Assembly: GCA_963762575.1 (NCBI GenBank)
Contig: CAVXLL010000017.1
Coordinates: forward strand, 186,001 to 250,000
DNA length: 64,000 bases
Direction: 5' to 3'
DNA from: AP-15 sp963762575
GTDB lineage: Bacteria; Pseudomonadota; Alphaproteobacteria; ATCC43930; CGMCC-115725
A program made the translations under genes and the position numbers. Of this stretch, positions 17,916 through 26,916 are shown in pieces (position 1 is the stretch's first letter; the number at the start of each line of letters is the position of its first letter). The notes beneath the pieces are model-generated. The model was not told the origin of the DNA, ran no database searches, and saw only the letters and a program-made list of their open reading frames with translations.

Positions 17916-18675
17916 ATGAACGAGCCCATCAAGGTGTTTTGGCAGCCGCATTGAACGAGCTGTCTCAGGGTTAAGGAATACCTCTCGGTCCGTGGGATCG
18001 AGTTCCAGTCTATCAATGTACTGGCTGATGAGGGCGGCCTAGCGGAGCTGCGGCGGCTGAGTGCGCGTTCCGTACCTGTAGTGTCGCGCGGTGACCGCTT
18101 CGTATTTGCCCAGGTGATCAGCGACCTTGTCGAATTTTTGGGCCTCGACGAGAAGACAGGTCCGGCGCTGTCGCTGGCCGAGCTGCACGCGCGCGTACGA
18201 TAACGTGCTCGAAACAGCAATCCGCCTGGTGCGGCAGATGCCGGACGACAGGCTTGAGGATCAGCTGCCGCACCGGCCGCGCTCGTACCGCTTGCTGATG
18301 CACCACATCTTCCAGATCCCGACCGCTTACCTCGACCTGGAGGACACGGGGGAAACCCTGACCTATGAGCGTCTCGTCGTTCCACCGCCAAAGGAGATGC
18401 GGACGAGCGCAGCGATCGCCGATTTCGGCGACAGCGTGCGGCGGCGCTTGAATACCTGGTGGCACCGCGCCGCTGACGAGGATTTCGCGCGCCCGGTGCC
18501 GACCTATTTCGGCAAGACCTCGCGGCACGAGATGTTCGAGCGCACGGTCTGGCATTCGACACAGCATACCAGGCAGATCGCCGCGCTCCTGGAGCAGGAG
18601 GGCGTCGTCCCCGACCGGCCGCTCGGTCCCGACGATATCCGCGGCCTGCCGCTGACCGACAAAATCTGGGATTAG
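17916..18675 (+). CDS. Glutaredoxin-DinB fusion with in-frame TGA at the redox Cys (selenoprotein candidate); downstream frameshift
   Basis: From the ATG at 17916 (GAGAGGAAAG ribosome site) the frame reads MNEPIKVFWQPH, TGA (17952-17954), TSCLRVKEYL and continues as a glutaredoxin-like domain (SVPVVSRGDRFVFAQ) to about residue 90. Relatives known to me have CTSC here, so TGA replaces exactly the first active-site Cys; Cys16 (TGT) is kept. A DinB-like four-helix domain follows (RPRSYRLLMHHIF, ERTVWHSTQHTRQ with metal-type histidines), ending PLTDKIWD. One extra base in a GC repeat near 18190 separates the two parts. Hypotheses: selenocysteine insertion, a TGC-to-TGA error, or a pseudogene. About 252 residues after correction. 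Confidence 0.72.
17955..17988 (+). other. Possible SECIS-like hairpin after the TGA codon
   Basis: CGAG (17956-17959) can pair with CTCG (17984-17987), and above an 8-base 5' bulge GGGT (17968-17971) pairs with ACCT (17980-17983). The apical loop, 17972-17979, contains GG and begins 17 bases after the TGA, a spacing known for bacterial SECIS elements. The stem is short and weak, so this is suggestive only. Confidence 0.25.
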
Positions 18676-18720
18676 GCGCAGCCTCGGCGGCAGCATGCCC
18701 CTCCCCCGGGAGATCTGAAC

Positions 18721-19473
18721 ATGCAATGCGCCGGCAAGTTGGTCTTGGTCACCGGGGCGCAGCAGGGGATCGGCCGCGCGATGGCGATCGAATTTGCCGC
18801 TGCGGGTGCCGATGTCGCGATCAATTGGCTCGATGACGAGCGCGCCGCCGAGGTTGTCGCCGACCAAGTGCGCAACCACGGACGGCGCGCGCTGACGGTC
18901 AAGGCAGACCTTGCGGATATCACGCAGTCGCAAGCAATGGTGGCCGCCGTCGAGCAGGGGCTCGGGCCGATCGACGTTCTCGTCAACAATGCCGGTGTGT
19001 TCCCGCGCGTCCCGTTCCTGGAGATGACGGAGAGAGACTGGGATTACGTTCTCGACATCAATTTGAAAGGCGCGTGCTTCTGCACGCAGGCTGTCGCCAG
19101 AGCGATGGTTGCGGCCGGACGGCCCGGCGCCGTGATCAATCTGACCTCGGGCGCGGCATTCCGCAGCTCGCCCCGCGGTGTGCATTATGTCGCCAGCAAA
19201 GGCGGCGTGTTGTCGATGACGCGGGCGATGGCGCTCGAGCTGGCGCCGTATCGGATCAGGGTCAATGCCATCGCGCCCGGTCTGACCGACACCGCCCAGC
19301 CGCGCTACGGCAGCAGTGAGGCGGAGCTTGCCGAAGCGGCGCGGGCGATTCCGTTCGGGCGCATGGCCCGTCCGGAGGAGATCGCGCGCGCGGCGGTTTT
19401 TCTGACCTCGGACAACGCCGGCTTCGTGACGGGCCAGACCTTGCATGTAAACGGCGGCTCCTACTTCGGTTGA
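18721..19473 (+). CDS. Short-chain dehydrogenase/reductase
   Basis: 250-residue Rossmann NAD(P) oxidoreductase of the FabG-like classical SDR group. The coenzyme loop TGAQQGIG is at 11-18, NNAG follows in DVLVNNAGVF, and the catalytic Ser-Tyr-Lys is visible as NLTSGAAFRS and HYVASKGG. The C-terminal FVTGQTLHVNGG is typical. The substrate cannot be deduced. It lies 45 bases after the glutaredoxin-DinB gene, with a GGGAG ribosome site, and could be cotranscribed with it. Confidence 0.88.
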   Translation: MQCAGKLVLVTGAQQGIGRAMAIEFAAAGADVAINWLDDERAAEVVADQVRNHGRRALTVKADLADITQSQAMVAAVEQGLGPIDVLVNNAGVFPRVPFLEMTERDWDYVLDINLKGACFCTQAVARAMVAAGRPGAVINLTSGAAFRSSPRGVHYVASKGGVLSMTRAMALELAPYRIRVNAIAPGLTDTAQPRYGSSEAELAEAARAIPFGRMARPEEIARAAVFLTSDNAGFVTGQTLHVNGGSYFG

Positions 19474-19530
19474 GTTTGGTCAGGGCGCGTCGTCCAAGAA
19501 CTTCTTCCGTCGAGCCGCGTTAGCGGCGTC

Positions 19531-20898
19531 ATGGTCTCGGAACCTCGCACCCCCGGCTCGACGCCGCTCGAACGCTATATCGCATTGCCGGATTTGAGCT
19601 ATCGGTGGAAGGCGATCGCGGCGCTGTCGGGCGACGGCTACACAACTCACCTGATCGAACTTGTCTCGCAGAGCTGGCGTGATGGAGGCGAGGTGGACCG
19701 GCCGCGCTGGCAGCACCAGTTGAGGCTCGTCGTGCCCGACGAGATCGCAAACGATACGGCATTGCTGGTTATCGCCGGCGGCTCGAACGACAAGCCGGCG
19801 CCAGACCAGGCGAACCCTCTGCTGGCCATAGCGGCAATAATGACCCGATCGGTCACTGCCGAACTGCGCATGGTGCCAAACCAGCCGCTGACTTTCGCGG
19901 GAGAGACCGATCCACGCGCCGAGGACGGCATCATCGCCTATAGCTGGGACAAGTACCTGCGGACCGGCGACAAGACTTGGCCGTTGCGTCTGCCAATGAC
20001 AAAGAGCGTCGTGCGCGCAATGGACGCGATCACCGGCTTCTGCCGCAGCCCACCAGCCGGCAGGGTCGAAATCGGCAGGTTCGTCCTCGCCGGAGCGTCG
20101 AAGCGCGGCTGGACGGCCTGGACCGCCGCGGCGGTCGACAGACGCGTCGCTGCGGTCGTTCCGGTGGTCATCGACCTTCTGAACATCGAGGCCTCCTTCG
20201 AGCACCACTATCGCGCCTATGGCTTCTGGGCGCCGGCGATTGCAGCCTATCAGGCCTCCGGCATCATGCGCTGGGCGGGGACCGCCGAGCTGGCGTCGCT
20301 CCTCGAGATAGAGGACCCGTTTGCCTATCGCGACCGGCTCGGCTTACCCAAATTCGTGGTTAATTCTGCGGGCGACCAATATTTCTTACCGGATTTTTCG
20401 AGGTTTTATTTTCGCGCGCTGATCGGCGAGAAATACCTTCGTTACGTCCCCAATACCGATCACTCGCTGAAGGGCAGCGACGCGCGGGAAAGCGTGCTGG
20501 CGTTTTACGATGCGATCGTTGCAGGCCAACCCCGCCCGCAGTTTTCGTGGAGCTTCGCGCCCGATGGAACGATCGAGGTAAAATCTGCGACGCAGCCGCT
20601 CGCCGCGGTACTCTGGCAGGCGACAAACCCCGAGGCACGCGATTTCCGGCTCGAGACGATCGGGCCGGCCTACCGGCGCTCTACGTTGGAAGCCGATGGC
20701 GACGGGACCTATAGGGCGAGAGTGCCCGCGCCCGCCCGCGGTTGGGTCGCTTATTTCGTCGAGTTGACCTTCCCGAGCCGCGGCCCGTTCCCGTTCAAAT
20801 TCACCACCGAAGTCCGGGTGGCGCCTGACACACTCCCCTTCGGCCCGCCGCCCGAAATGATGTCCGCCGCCCGCGAGGCGGCCGAAATTTCCGACTAA
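19531..20898 (+). CDS. PhoPQ-activated pathogenicity-related (PqaA) family protein without signal peptide
   Basis: 455 residues of the PqaA-type alpha/beta-hydrolase-like family. Landmarks are TPLERYIALPDLSYRW at the start, a nucleophile-like segment RFVLAGASKRGWTAWTAA, VVPVVIDLLNI, VVNSAGDQYFLPDFS and YVPNTDHSL. Most members I know begin with a secretion signal; here the ATG at 19531 leads straight into the domain, and the upstream frame back to a stop at 19471 has no hydrophobic leader. It may therefore be cytoplasmic or have lost its leader. Function in the family is poorly defined. Confidence 0.8.
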   Translation: MVSEPRTPGSTPLERYIALPDLSYRWKAIAALSGDGYTTHLIELVSQSWRDGGEVDRPRWQHQLRLVVPDEIANDTALLVIAGGSNDKPAPDQANPLLAIAAIMTRSVTAELRMVPNQPLTFAGETDPRAEDGIIAYSWDKYLRTGDKTWPLRLPMTKSVVRAMDAITGFCRSPPAGRVEIGRFVLAGASKRGWTAWTAAAVDRRVAAVVPVVIDLLNIEASFEHHYRAYGFWAPAIAAYQASGIMRWAGTAELASLLEIEDPFAYRDRLGLPKFVVNSAGDQYFLPDFSRFYFRALIGEKYLRYVPNTDHSLKGSDARESVLAFYDAIVAGQPRPQFSWSFAPDGTIEVKSATQPLAAVLWQATNPEARDFRLETIGPAYRRSTLEADGDGTYRARVPAPARGWVAYFVELTFPSRGPFPFKFTTEVRVAPDTLPFGPPPEMMSAAREAAEISD

Positions 20899-21052
20899 AC
20901 CCCAGGGCGGCGGCGCCCGAGCGCGTGTTCCTTCGGCGCCGCGAACCGCTCAGCCGAACTTTTCGCTCACCCTCGACCGACTTAACTATCAATTTCGGAG
21001 AAAGGTGCGCCGAATTTAATTAGAATTTAATGGTTCGGCTGAGGAGAGACAG

Positions 21053-21265
21053 TTGCGGCAGCTCTGGCGCCTTTTCGGGTGGTTCGTCGTGGTCGACGCA
21101 CTGATCACGGTATTTGGCGTGATCACCGCGCCGCTGCTGTTGTCTCTGGCATTGGATGCTGCGGTCGGACTGCTCGTCATTCGCAGCTGCATGGAGATGC
21201 GTGTTCGGTTCTTCGTCGCCTTCGCGACGGCAGCCCGCTCCGTTTACCGGGAAGGCGGCTTTTGA
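21053..21265 (+). CDS. Small membrane protein, hypothetical
   Basis: 70 residues from a TTG start preceded by GAGGAGAGA. Two hydrophobic segments are visible (about 8-28 and 29-45), followed by a short basic tail. No family is recognised. Its stop overlaps the start of the next small gene (TGATG), which supports both being real and translationally coupled. Confidence 0.5.
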   Translation: MRQLWRLFGWFVVVDALITVFGVITAPLLLSLALDAAVGLLVIRSCMEMRVRFFVAFATAARSVYREGGF

Positions 21266-21444
21266 TGCTGGGCTTCATGCTGTCGCAGCTGGCGTTACGG
21301 TTACTTTCGGCAATCCTCGGCGGATATGGCATATTTTGCTTGATCATGAGTTTCGAGGTGCCTGAAGTCGGGGCTCAGGCCTTTATACTGCTCGTAACGG
21401 CTAGCGCCATCGTCTATCTGTGCCGTTCGGAGCGGACCCCGTAA
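21265..21444 (+). CDS. Small membrane protein, hypothetical, coupled to the preceding gene
   Basis: 59 residues, starting on the last base of the preceding stop codon. There are two predicted membrane helices (around 2-28 and 34-52) and a charged C-terminus CRSERTP. With its upstream partner it forms a two-gene unit encoding tiny membrane proteins, possibly subunits of one complex. No homologue is recognised. Confidence 0.5.
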   Translation: MLGFMLSQLALRLLSAILGGYGIFCLIMSFEVPEVGAQAFILLVTASAIVYLCRSERTP

Positions 21445-21457
21445 CCGGGAGCGACCG

Positions 21458-22091
21458 TCAAGCCGTGGCGCGGAGCATCTCGCGGATATCGGGCAGGTGC
21501 TCGCGTCCCCAGAACAGCTCGCCATCAAGTACAAAGCTCGGCACGCCGAACACCCCGATAGCCTCGGCGGCGTGGCAGATGCCGTCGAGCTGGGCACGCC
21601 CTGGGCCCGCCGAATAATCCCGGAATCCCGACGGATCGGCTGCCGGTTTCCGCCAGAACCCCGCCGATCACGCCGACATCCTCGATGTCGAGCTCGCGCT
21701 TCCAGAAACGTTCGAAGATCGTGTCGTGATAGCGGCGGAAGACCGCGTCACCCTGGCGCTTCGCGTACAGCATGCCGCATAGGGCGAGAGTCGAATCCCA
21801 GATCTTCTGCGGGCCGCGGACGACGAGCCCGCGTTTGCGGGCTTGCCGGCGGCAATCCATGTAGCTGTAGCGCACCCGGCGCCATTGATGGGCATTGCGC
21901 TGTTCCTCGATGACATGGCCGCTATCGTCGAGCCTGGCCGAGCCGAGAAAGCTCGGGATGTCGAGCCTGTAGGGCAACCAATCGATGCGCACCGGAAAGT
22001 CCCGTTCCAATTCATAAACGAGGTCGTTCGCCAAATAGGCGTAGGGGCTTTTGTAGTCGGTGTAGACGGCGACGGTTTGCGGTTCGGCCAT
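21458..22091 (-). CDS. DsbA-fold 2-hydroxychromene-2-carboxylate isomerase-like protein, frameshifted
   Basis: About 210 residues after removing one base. From the ATG at 22091 it reads AVYTDYKSPYAYLANDL, the Ser-Pro start of the glutathione-dependent isomerase/kappa-GST branch of the DsbA family, in which Ser replaces the thioredoxin Cys. An extra base at 21641 shifts the frame; when skipped, the C-terminus ADPSGFRDYSAG, AIGVFGVPSFVLDGE, LFWGREHLPDIREM is typical. The enzyme would isomerise a naphthalene-type ring-cleavage product or act as a glutathione transferase. Confidence 0.78.
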
Positions 22092-22394
22092 GCCGGGTAT
22101 AGTACTTGTTGTGAACGAGTTTAGGAATGATTTTCTGGCAAAGCCAGAACCGGTCTTACAATGGTCGTGCAAATTCCTTCCGGGCCGACTCCTCACCGCC
22201 GCACTCAATCGCGTCGGCTATGTCCTCTAACTCAGCGGCCCACAAGCGGAGCTGGATTTAAGTTCCGGTTCGACCGGACGATCGAGAAGCTCACGACAAC
22301 GCTTTGCGTCTTCCCGATATTTTCTGGGCGTTTTCATAGTTCTCTCACATTTGTTAGTCCCCCCACCCATTGGCGCAAAACAGTGCGCCCGGAT
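22092..22394. other. Intergenic stretch with no gene recognised
   Basis: 303 bases between the 5' end of the isomerase gene and the 3' end of the peptidoglycan-binding gene. Composition is closer to balanced than in flanking genes. No tRNA, repeat or convincing reading frame is seen. It presumably carries the isomerase promoter and the downstream region of the other gene. Confidence 0.5.
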
Positions 22395-22850
22395 CTATTT
22401 TTGCCCCGTGCGGCTGCCGAAATCGCTCGTGCCGGCGGAATTTGTCATAGATCCAGCTCCCGCACCATTCGGCGGCGTGCTGGATCCCTCACCCACACCC
22501 GTGTTGCCGATCAGCGCGTCCGCGGTCTGTTGATCAAGCGTCGCCGTCCGCGCGAGATCGTTGCTCTTCTGGAACCCCAAAAGCGCTTGCTTTGTCTCCG
22601 GGCCCACGACACCGTCGAGCGAGCCGTTGTATAGCCCCATCATGTGAAGCTCTACTTGTGCCCACCGAATGTCGTCTTTTGAGGGATTCGCGGCATTTAG
22701 CCAATGGTGCGAAGTTGCGGGTGCTGAAGGCATGTTCTCTACCGCATTCGAAACGTTATCGGCATCTGCCGAAAAATCCAGAGCGGCGCCGCCGATCCCC
22801 AATGCCAATACAGAAGCCGTGCCAAGGATCAATTTTCTCATCATGGTCAT
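22395..22850 (-). CDS. Secreted peptidoglycan-binding domain protein
   Basis: 151 residues. A signal peptide (MRKLILGTASVLALGIGGAAL) is followed by a short linker and one PG_binding_1 domain, about residues 58-115: WAQVELHMMGLYNGSLDGVVGPETKQALLGFQKSN, then a Gly/Ser-rich tail. The domain binds cell-wall peptide-glycan; there is no catalytic domain. Two starts three and six bases apart are possible (MTMMRK). The flanking sequence is less GC-rich than the average here. Confidence 0.8.
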   Translation of the reverse strand: MTMMRKLILGTASVLALGIGGAALDFSADADNVSNAVENMPSAPATSHHWLNAANPSKDDIRWAQVELHMMGLYNGSLDGVVGPETKQALLGFQKSNDLARTATLDQQTADALIGNTGVGEGSSTPPNGAGAGSMTNSAGTSDFGSRTGQK

Positions 22851-23004
22851 CTCCCGTGTTTCGCTCGTTGGTAAATCGTCGAGCTACTATTTAGAACGAT
22901 CGGCCCGCCAACCGCGTTCCTCGCGGGCGGCTGTGTCAGATTTGGGACAAGCCGCACGGGTCTAGAAAATAAAGCGCCTGCCAAACGCGGCGCGCAAACA
23001 TTGA

Positions 23005-24381
23005 CTAGGGCGCTGCAACAACCTCTCGGCCGATCTCGGCTGCGGTAGCGCGGGCGCGGAGGGCGGCGTCGCGGGCCATTTCGGCGCAGAGGCCGGCGTA
23101 GGCGGTCGGGTCGAGCAAGGCGGCGATCTGCTTGGCATCCAGATGCCCGGTCACGCGCGGGTCGGCCGCCAGCAACTCGGCGAAGGACCGGCCTTCGACA
23201 AAGGCTGACTGCGCGGCGTCGTAGACAACGTCGTGGGCGTGCTGGCGGCCGATTTGGGCGCCGAGATCGAGCATGACGGCTTCGGCCATGATCAGGCCGC
23301 CGCCGAGATCGAGGTTGCGCCGCATGCGCTCGGGGTCGAGGCGCAGGCCCCGCATCACCTCGCCAAGGCGGCTCAGCGCGTCGCCCAGCGCGATCGAGGC
23401 GCGCGCCTCGGCGGCGTCCATGATCAGGCTCGTCGTGCGGTCGGCCTCGTGCTCGGTCTGCATCGCTTCCAACGCCAGCGGCACGCTGGCGCGGACCTCG
23501 GCCGCCGCAGCGATGATGTCCTGGCAGAGCTTGGGGTTGCGCTTCTGCGGCATCGTCGAGCTGCCGACGGTGCCGGGCGGCACCGGCTCCTCGACCTCGC
23601 CGAATTCGGTCTTCATCAAGGTGTAGATCTCGCGCGCAATCTTGCTGCAGGTCGCTGCGAGGAGGCCGAAAAGGCAGATGTTCTCCGCGAGGTGGTCGCC
23701 GATGGTGCGCGAGGGCACCCGCATCGGCTCCATCCCGAGATGCTTACCCATCGCCGCCTGCACCGCCGGCCCCTGCACGCCGAGCGAGGCAAAGGTGCCG
23801 GCGCCGCCGCCGAGCATCGCGACAAAGAGGCGGGGCGCCGCCTGTTGCAGCCGCTCGACGTGACGGATCATCTCGTCGATCCACACCGCCGGCTTGTAGC
23901 CGAAGGTCGCCGGCACCGCGTGCTGGCCGTGCGTGCGCCCGGCGATCGGCATATCGGCGCCGCGCTCGGCGAGATCGGCCATCGCCGAGAGGGCCTCGCC
24001 GATCAGCCCCAAAAAGATCCGGTGCACCTGGCGCAATACCAGTAAGTCGCCGGTCTGCGTGATGTTCTGTGTTGTCGCGCCCCAGTGCACCCAGCCCCCA
24101 TAGGGCTCGGCGGTGACGCGGCTGAGCTCCCATACGAGCGGCACGATCGTATGGCCGGTGCGGGCGAACCCCTCGTCGATGCGCACGCGGTCGAGCAATA
24201 CGAGGTGCGCGGCGCGCCCGATCGCCTCCGCTGCGCCCGTGGGGATGATGCCCAGCTCCTCCTGCGCTCGGGCCAACGCCGCCTCGACGTCGAGCCAGGC
24301 CTGCCAGCGGTTCTCCAGCCGATAGAGCGCGCGGATACCGGGATCGGACACGCGGGCGGCGGTCGGAAGTTCGTCACTCAT
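23005..24381 (-). CDS. Fumarase/aspartase superfamily lyase (PurB/PcaB-like)
   Basis: 458 residues. The superfamily signature GSSTMPQKRNPK is present, with the first conserved histidine segment RTHGQHAVPATFG and the N-terminal WVHWGATTQNITQTG. It resembles adenylosuccinate lyase and 3-carboxy-cis,cis-muconate cycloisomerase paralogs. Because a LigJ-like hydratase and monooxygenases lie just downstream on the other strand, an aromatic-acid role is possible, but housekeeping PurB cannot be excluded. It is divergent from the LLM gene at 24533. Confidence 0.8.
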   Translation of the reverse strand: MSDELPTAARVSDPGIRALYRLENRWQAWLDVEAALARAQEELGIIPTGAAEAIGRAAHLVLLDRVRIDEGFARTGHTIVPLVWELSRVTAEPYGGWVHWGATTQNITQTGDLLVLRQVHRIFLGLIGEALSAMADLAERGADMPIAGRTHGQHAVPATFGYKPAVWIDEMIRHVERLQQAAPRLFVAMLGGGAGTFASLGVQGPAVQAAMGKHLGMEPMRVPSRTIGDHLAENICLFGLLAATCSKIAREIYTLMKTEFGEVEEPVPPGTVGSSTMPQKRNPKLCQDIIAAAAEVRASVPLALEAMQTEHEADRTTSLIMDAAEARASIALGDALSRLGEVMRGLRLDPERMRRNLDLGGGLIMAEAVMLDLGAQIGRQHAHDVVYDAAQSAFVEGRSFAELLAADPRVTGHLDAKQIAALLDPTAYAGLCAEMARDAALRARATAAEIGREVVAAP

Positions 24382-24532
24382 GGGTTGGTTCCCTCCGAGC
24401 TATTGGCCGATCTTACCCGAACTCGCGGTTCGCAGGTCATCGGGCGATGACCAACCGAGCGTTTGGTCCGCCTTGACGCGCAAGCGGCTCGCGGTCAGTC
24501 TGCGGCATCGCCGCCGCGAGGGGAGTAGAGCC

Positions 24533-25792
24533 ATGAAGCTGATGTGGTTTCACCTGATGCCCTACACCGAATTGCCGGATGATTTCCGCGACGAGCATCC
24601 CTCGGTATGGGTGGACATTCATTCCTCGCTGTTCGACCCGCGGCGCGCCCATCACATGTACAACGACTTCATGGACGAGCTCGAATTCGCTGCCGAATGC
24701 GGGTTTGATGCGGTCTGCGTCAACGAGCACCATTCGAACGGCTATGGCCTGATGCCGTCGCCCAATCTGATCGCCTCGGCCTTGGCGCGGCGCACTGCCG
24801 ATACGGCGCTCTGCGTGATGGGCAATTCCTTGGCGCTCTACAATCCGCCGACCCGGGTCGCCGAAGAATTCGCGATGATCGATTGCATCTCGGGCGGGCG
24901 GCTGATCGCCGGATTTCCGGTCGGGACGCCGATGGACACTTGCTTTGCGTATGGCCAGAACCCCAGCATGCTGCGCGAGCGGTATTATGAGGCTCACGAC
25001 CTCGTATTAAGGGCGTGGACCGAAGAGGACACCTTTGCCTTCAATGGCCGCTTCAACCAGCAGCGTTATGTCAACATCTGGCCCCGCCCCGTTCAGAAGC
25101 CGCATCCGCCGATCTGGATCCCGGGGGGCGGCTCGGTCGAAACCTGGCGGTGGTGCGCCGAGACCGACCACGTCTACGCCTACCTGTCGTATTTTGGCTA
25201 TCTGGCGGGGCAGGCGACAATGAACGGCTTCTGGGAGGAGATGGATCGGCTCGGCAAAGACCGGAACCCGTACCGCGCCGGCTTTCTGCAATTCGTCGGC
25301 GTCGCCGAGACCCGCGAAGAAGCGTACAAACTCTACCGGGAACCTGCGGAATACTTCTACGGCCGCTGCCTGCACGTCGACCCGCGTTTCGCCGCCGCGC
25401 CCGGCTATACCAGCGAAGCCACACAGCGGGCCGGCGTGGTCGGCCAAGTCGCCCAGGTGGCACGGATGCGCCGGTTCGACACCTTGGCGCGCGAGATGGA
25501 CGCGATCGTCGAGAAGGGCTACGTCATCATCGGCTCGCCGGACGAGGTCGCCGATCAGCTGAAGAAGGTGGCGGCCGACCTCAACGTCGGCCACCTGATG
25601 CTGCTGATGCAGTTCGGCAACATGGGCAAGGATCTCGCGAAGTACAACACAAAGCTCTTTGCCGAAAAGGTCATGCCGCAGTTGAGCGATATCTTCTCGG
25701 AATGGGAGGACCGCTGGTGGCCGCAGCCAATGACGCGCGATGCGAGGGCGCCGCTGACCCCGTTCCGGCAGCCCGCGATGGCGGCGGAATGA
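24533..25792 (+). CDS. LLM-class flavin-dependent oxidoreductase
   Basis: 419-residue bacterial-luciferase-like monooxygenase expected to use reduced FMN or F420. Landmarks are MKLMWFHLMPYTEL at the start, CVNEHHSNGYGLMPSPN, RVAEEFAMIDCISGGRLIAGFPVG and the KPHPPIWIPGGGS loop. I chose the ATG at 24533, behind GAGGGGAGTAGAG. The substrate is unknown. It opens a plus-strand series with an alpha/beta hydrolase, a second LLM enzyme and a LigJ-like hydratase, which suggests degradation of a cyclic or aromatic compound. Confidence 0.88.
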   Translation: MKLMWFHLMPYTELPDDFRDEHPSVWVDIHSSLFDPRRAHHMYNDFMDELEFAAECGFDAVCVNEHHSNGYGLMPSPNLIASALARRTADTALCVMGNSLALYNPPTRVAEEFAMIDCISGGRLIAGFPVGTPMDTCFAYGQNPSMLRERYYEAHDLVLRAWTEEDTFAFNGRFNQQRYVNIWPRPVQKPHPPIWIPGGGSVETWRWCAETDHVYAYLSYFGYLAGQATMNGFWEEMDRLGKDRNPYRAGFLQFVGVAETREEAYKLYREPAEYFYGRCLHVDPRFAAAPGYTSEATQRAGVVGQVAQVARMRRFDTLAREMDAIVEKGYVIIGSPDEVADQLKKVAADLNVGHLMLLMQFGNMGKDLAKYNTKLFAEKVMPQLSDIFSEWEDRWWPQPMTRDARAPLTPFRQPAMAAE

Positions 25793-25810
25793 CCACGATG
25801 CGCGAGTTTG

Positions 25811-25955
25811 CCCCTCTCCGCCGCCTTGCGGGGGAGAGGGAGGGGCCCGCGCCGAAGGCGTGGGAGGGTGAGGTGGCTATTCGGCGAGTGCGTGCCGGCG
25901 TGTCCACCGACCTCACCCCAACCCTCTCCCCCCGCAAGCGGGCGGAGAGGGGGAG
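25811..25955. repeat. GC-rich paired-hairpin repeat
   Basis: Two related hairpins (CTCTCC..CTTGCGGGGGAGAG and CTCTCCCCCCGCAAGCGGG-CGGAGAG) flank a spacer bounded by GTGGGAGGGTGAGGT and ACCTCACCCCAACCC. The same unit recurs at 37264-37310 and as a fragment near 13757-13782, so it is a dispersed family in this genome. Position between two plus-strand genes suits mRNA stabilisation or attenuation, but no function is known. Confidence 0.75.
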
Positions 25956-25988
25956 CGATGCGGGAGCATCGAACACCGGGGGGCGGTC

Positions 25989-26784
25989 GTGAGCGAGCCG
26001 GAGGAGCTGTCCGTCGAGATCAACGGCTTTTCCTGCCGGGTCTGGAAGAAAGGCGAAGGTCCAAAGCTCGGTTTTCTCGCCGGTTTTGGCGGGTTGCCGC
26101 GGTGGATCCCGTTTCTCGACGCGCTGGCGCGCGAGCGCACGGTCATCGTGCCGTCATTGCCGGGTTTCCCGGGCGGCGAGCGCGGTCATACGCGTGCTCG
26201 ACAGCCATCTCGACTGGGTGCTGGCGGTCCGTCAGCTGCTGCTGAAGGCTGGGCTCGACGGCGCCGATCTGGCCGGCAGTTCGGTCGGCGGCTCGTTTGC
26301 CGCCGAGGTGGCGGCGATCTGGCCCGCTGCGGTGCGACGCTTGGCGCTGATCGCGCCGTGGGGCCTCTTCGACGAAAAGGACCCGATGACCGACCCTTGG
26401 GCGCAGCGGGCGCCGGAGGTGCCGGGGCTGCTCTGCGCCGACCCCGAGCGCTGGAACCAGCTCAAAACTGAGCCCGAGGGCGCCAACTCGCCGGAATGGC
26501 CAATCGAGCAGACCCGCGCCAACGAGGCCGCGGCTCGCGCCTTCTGGCCGCTCAGCAATACGCGGCTCGAAAAGCGCCTGCCGCTGATCGAGGCGCCGAC
26601 CCTGCTGATTTGGGGTGAAGGCGACCGCATCATGCCGCGCAGCTATGCCGACCGCTTCGCCGCCGCAATCGCCGGGCGCGGCGAAATCACGACGATCCCA
26701 GGCGCTGGTCATCTGGCGGAACTCGACAAACCCGACGAGGTCGCCGCCGCGATCCTGCGCTGGACGACTGGCGGATCTTTGTAG
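25989..26784 (+). CDS. Alpha/beta hydrolase, frameshifted
   Basis: About 265 residues after restoring one base. The GTG at 25989 reads MSEPEELSVEINGFSCRVWKKG and LGFLAGFGGLPRWIPFL, where the HG-type oxyanion motif is FGG. Near 26190 the frame shifts into LDSHLDWVLAVRQLLL. The nucleophile elbow is LAGSSVGGSFAAE, the acid is in IWGEGDRIMP and the histidine in GAGHLAELDKP, a complete triad. It lies between two LLM oxygenase genes, so hydrolysis of an oxygenated ester or lactone is plausible. Confidence 0.75.
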
Positions 26785-26801
26785 AGTGGCAAGTCTGCTA
26801 A

Positions 26802-26890
26802 TCGTCATTGCCGGGCTTGACCCGGCAATCTAAGGGACGCACCAGACAGCGGCTGCCGACGGATGCCCGGGTCAGGCCCGGGCATGACGA
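26802..26890. repeat. Intergenic palindromic repeat
   Basis: Inverted ends TCGTCAT and ATGACGA enclose two hairpins, GCCGGGCTTGACCCGGC and GCCCGGGTCAGGCCCGGGC. It is a typical member of the short repeats common between genes in Bradyrhizobium-like alphaproteobacteria. It sits between the hydrolase gene and the next LLM gene. Confidence 0.8.
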
Positions 26891-26916
26891 TAAAGTAAAA
26901 GTAGCGGGAATTTGTG

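Noticed and set aside
16259..18562. 767-codon minus-strand open frame
   Set aside because: Runs antisense to the racemase-like gene, through the cupin gene in another frame and antisense to the glutaredoxin-DinB gene; it is Arg-rich with no recognisable domain.
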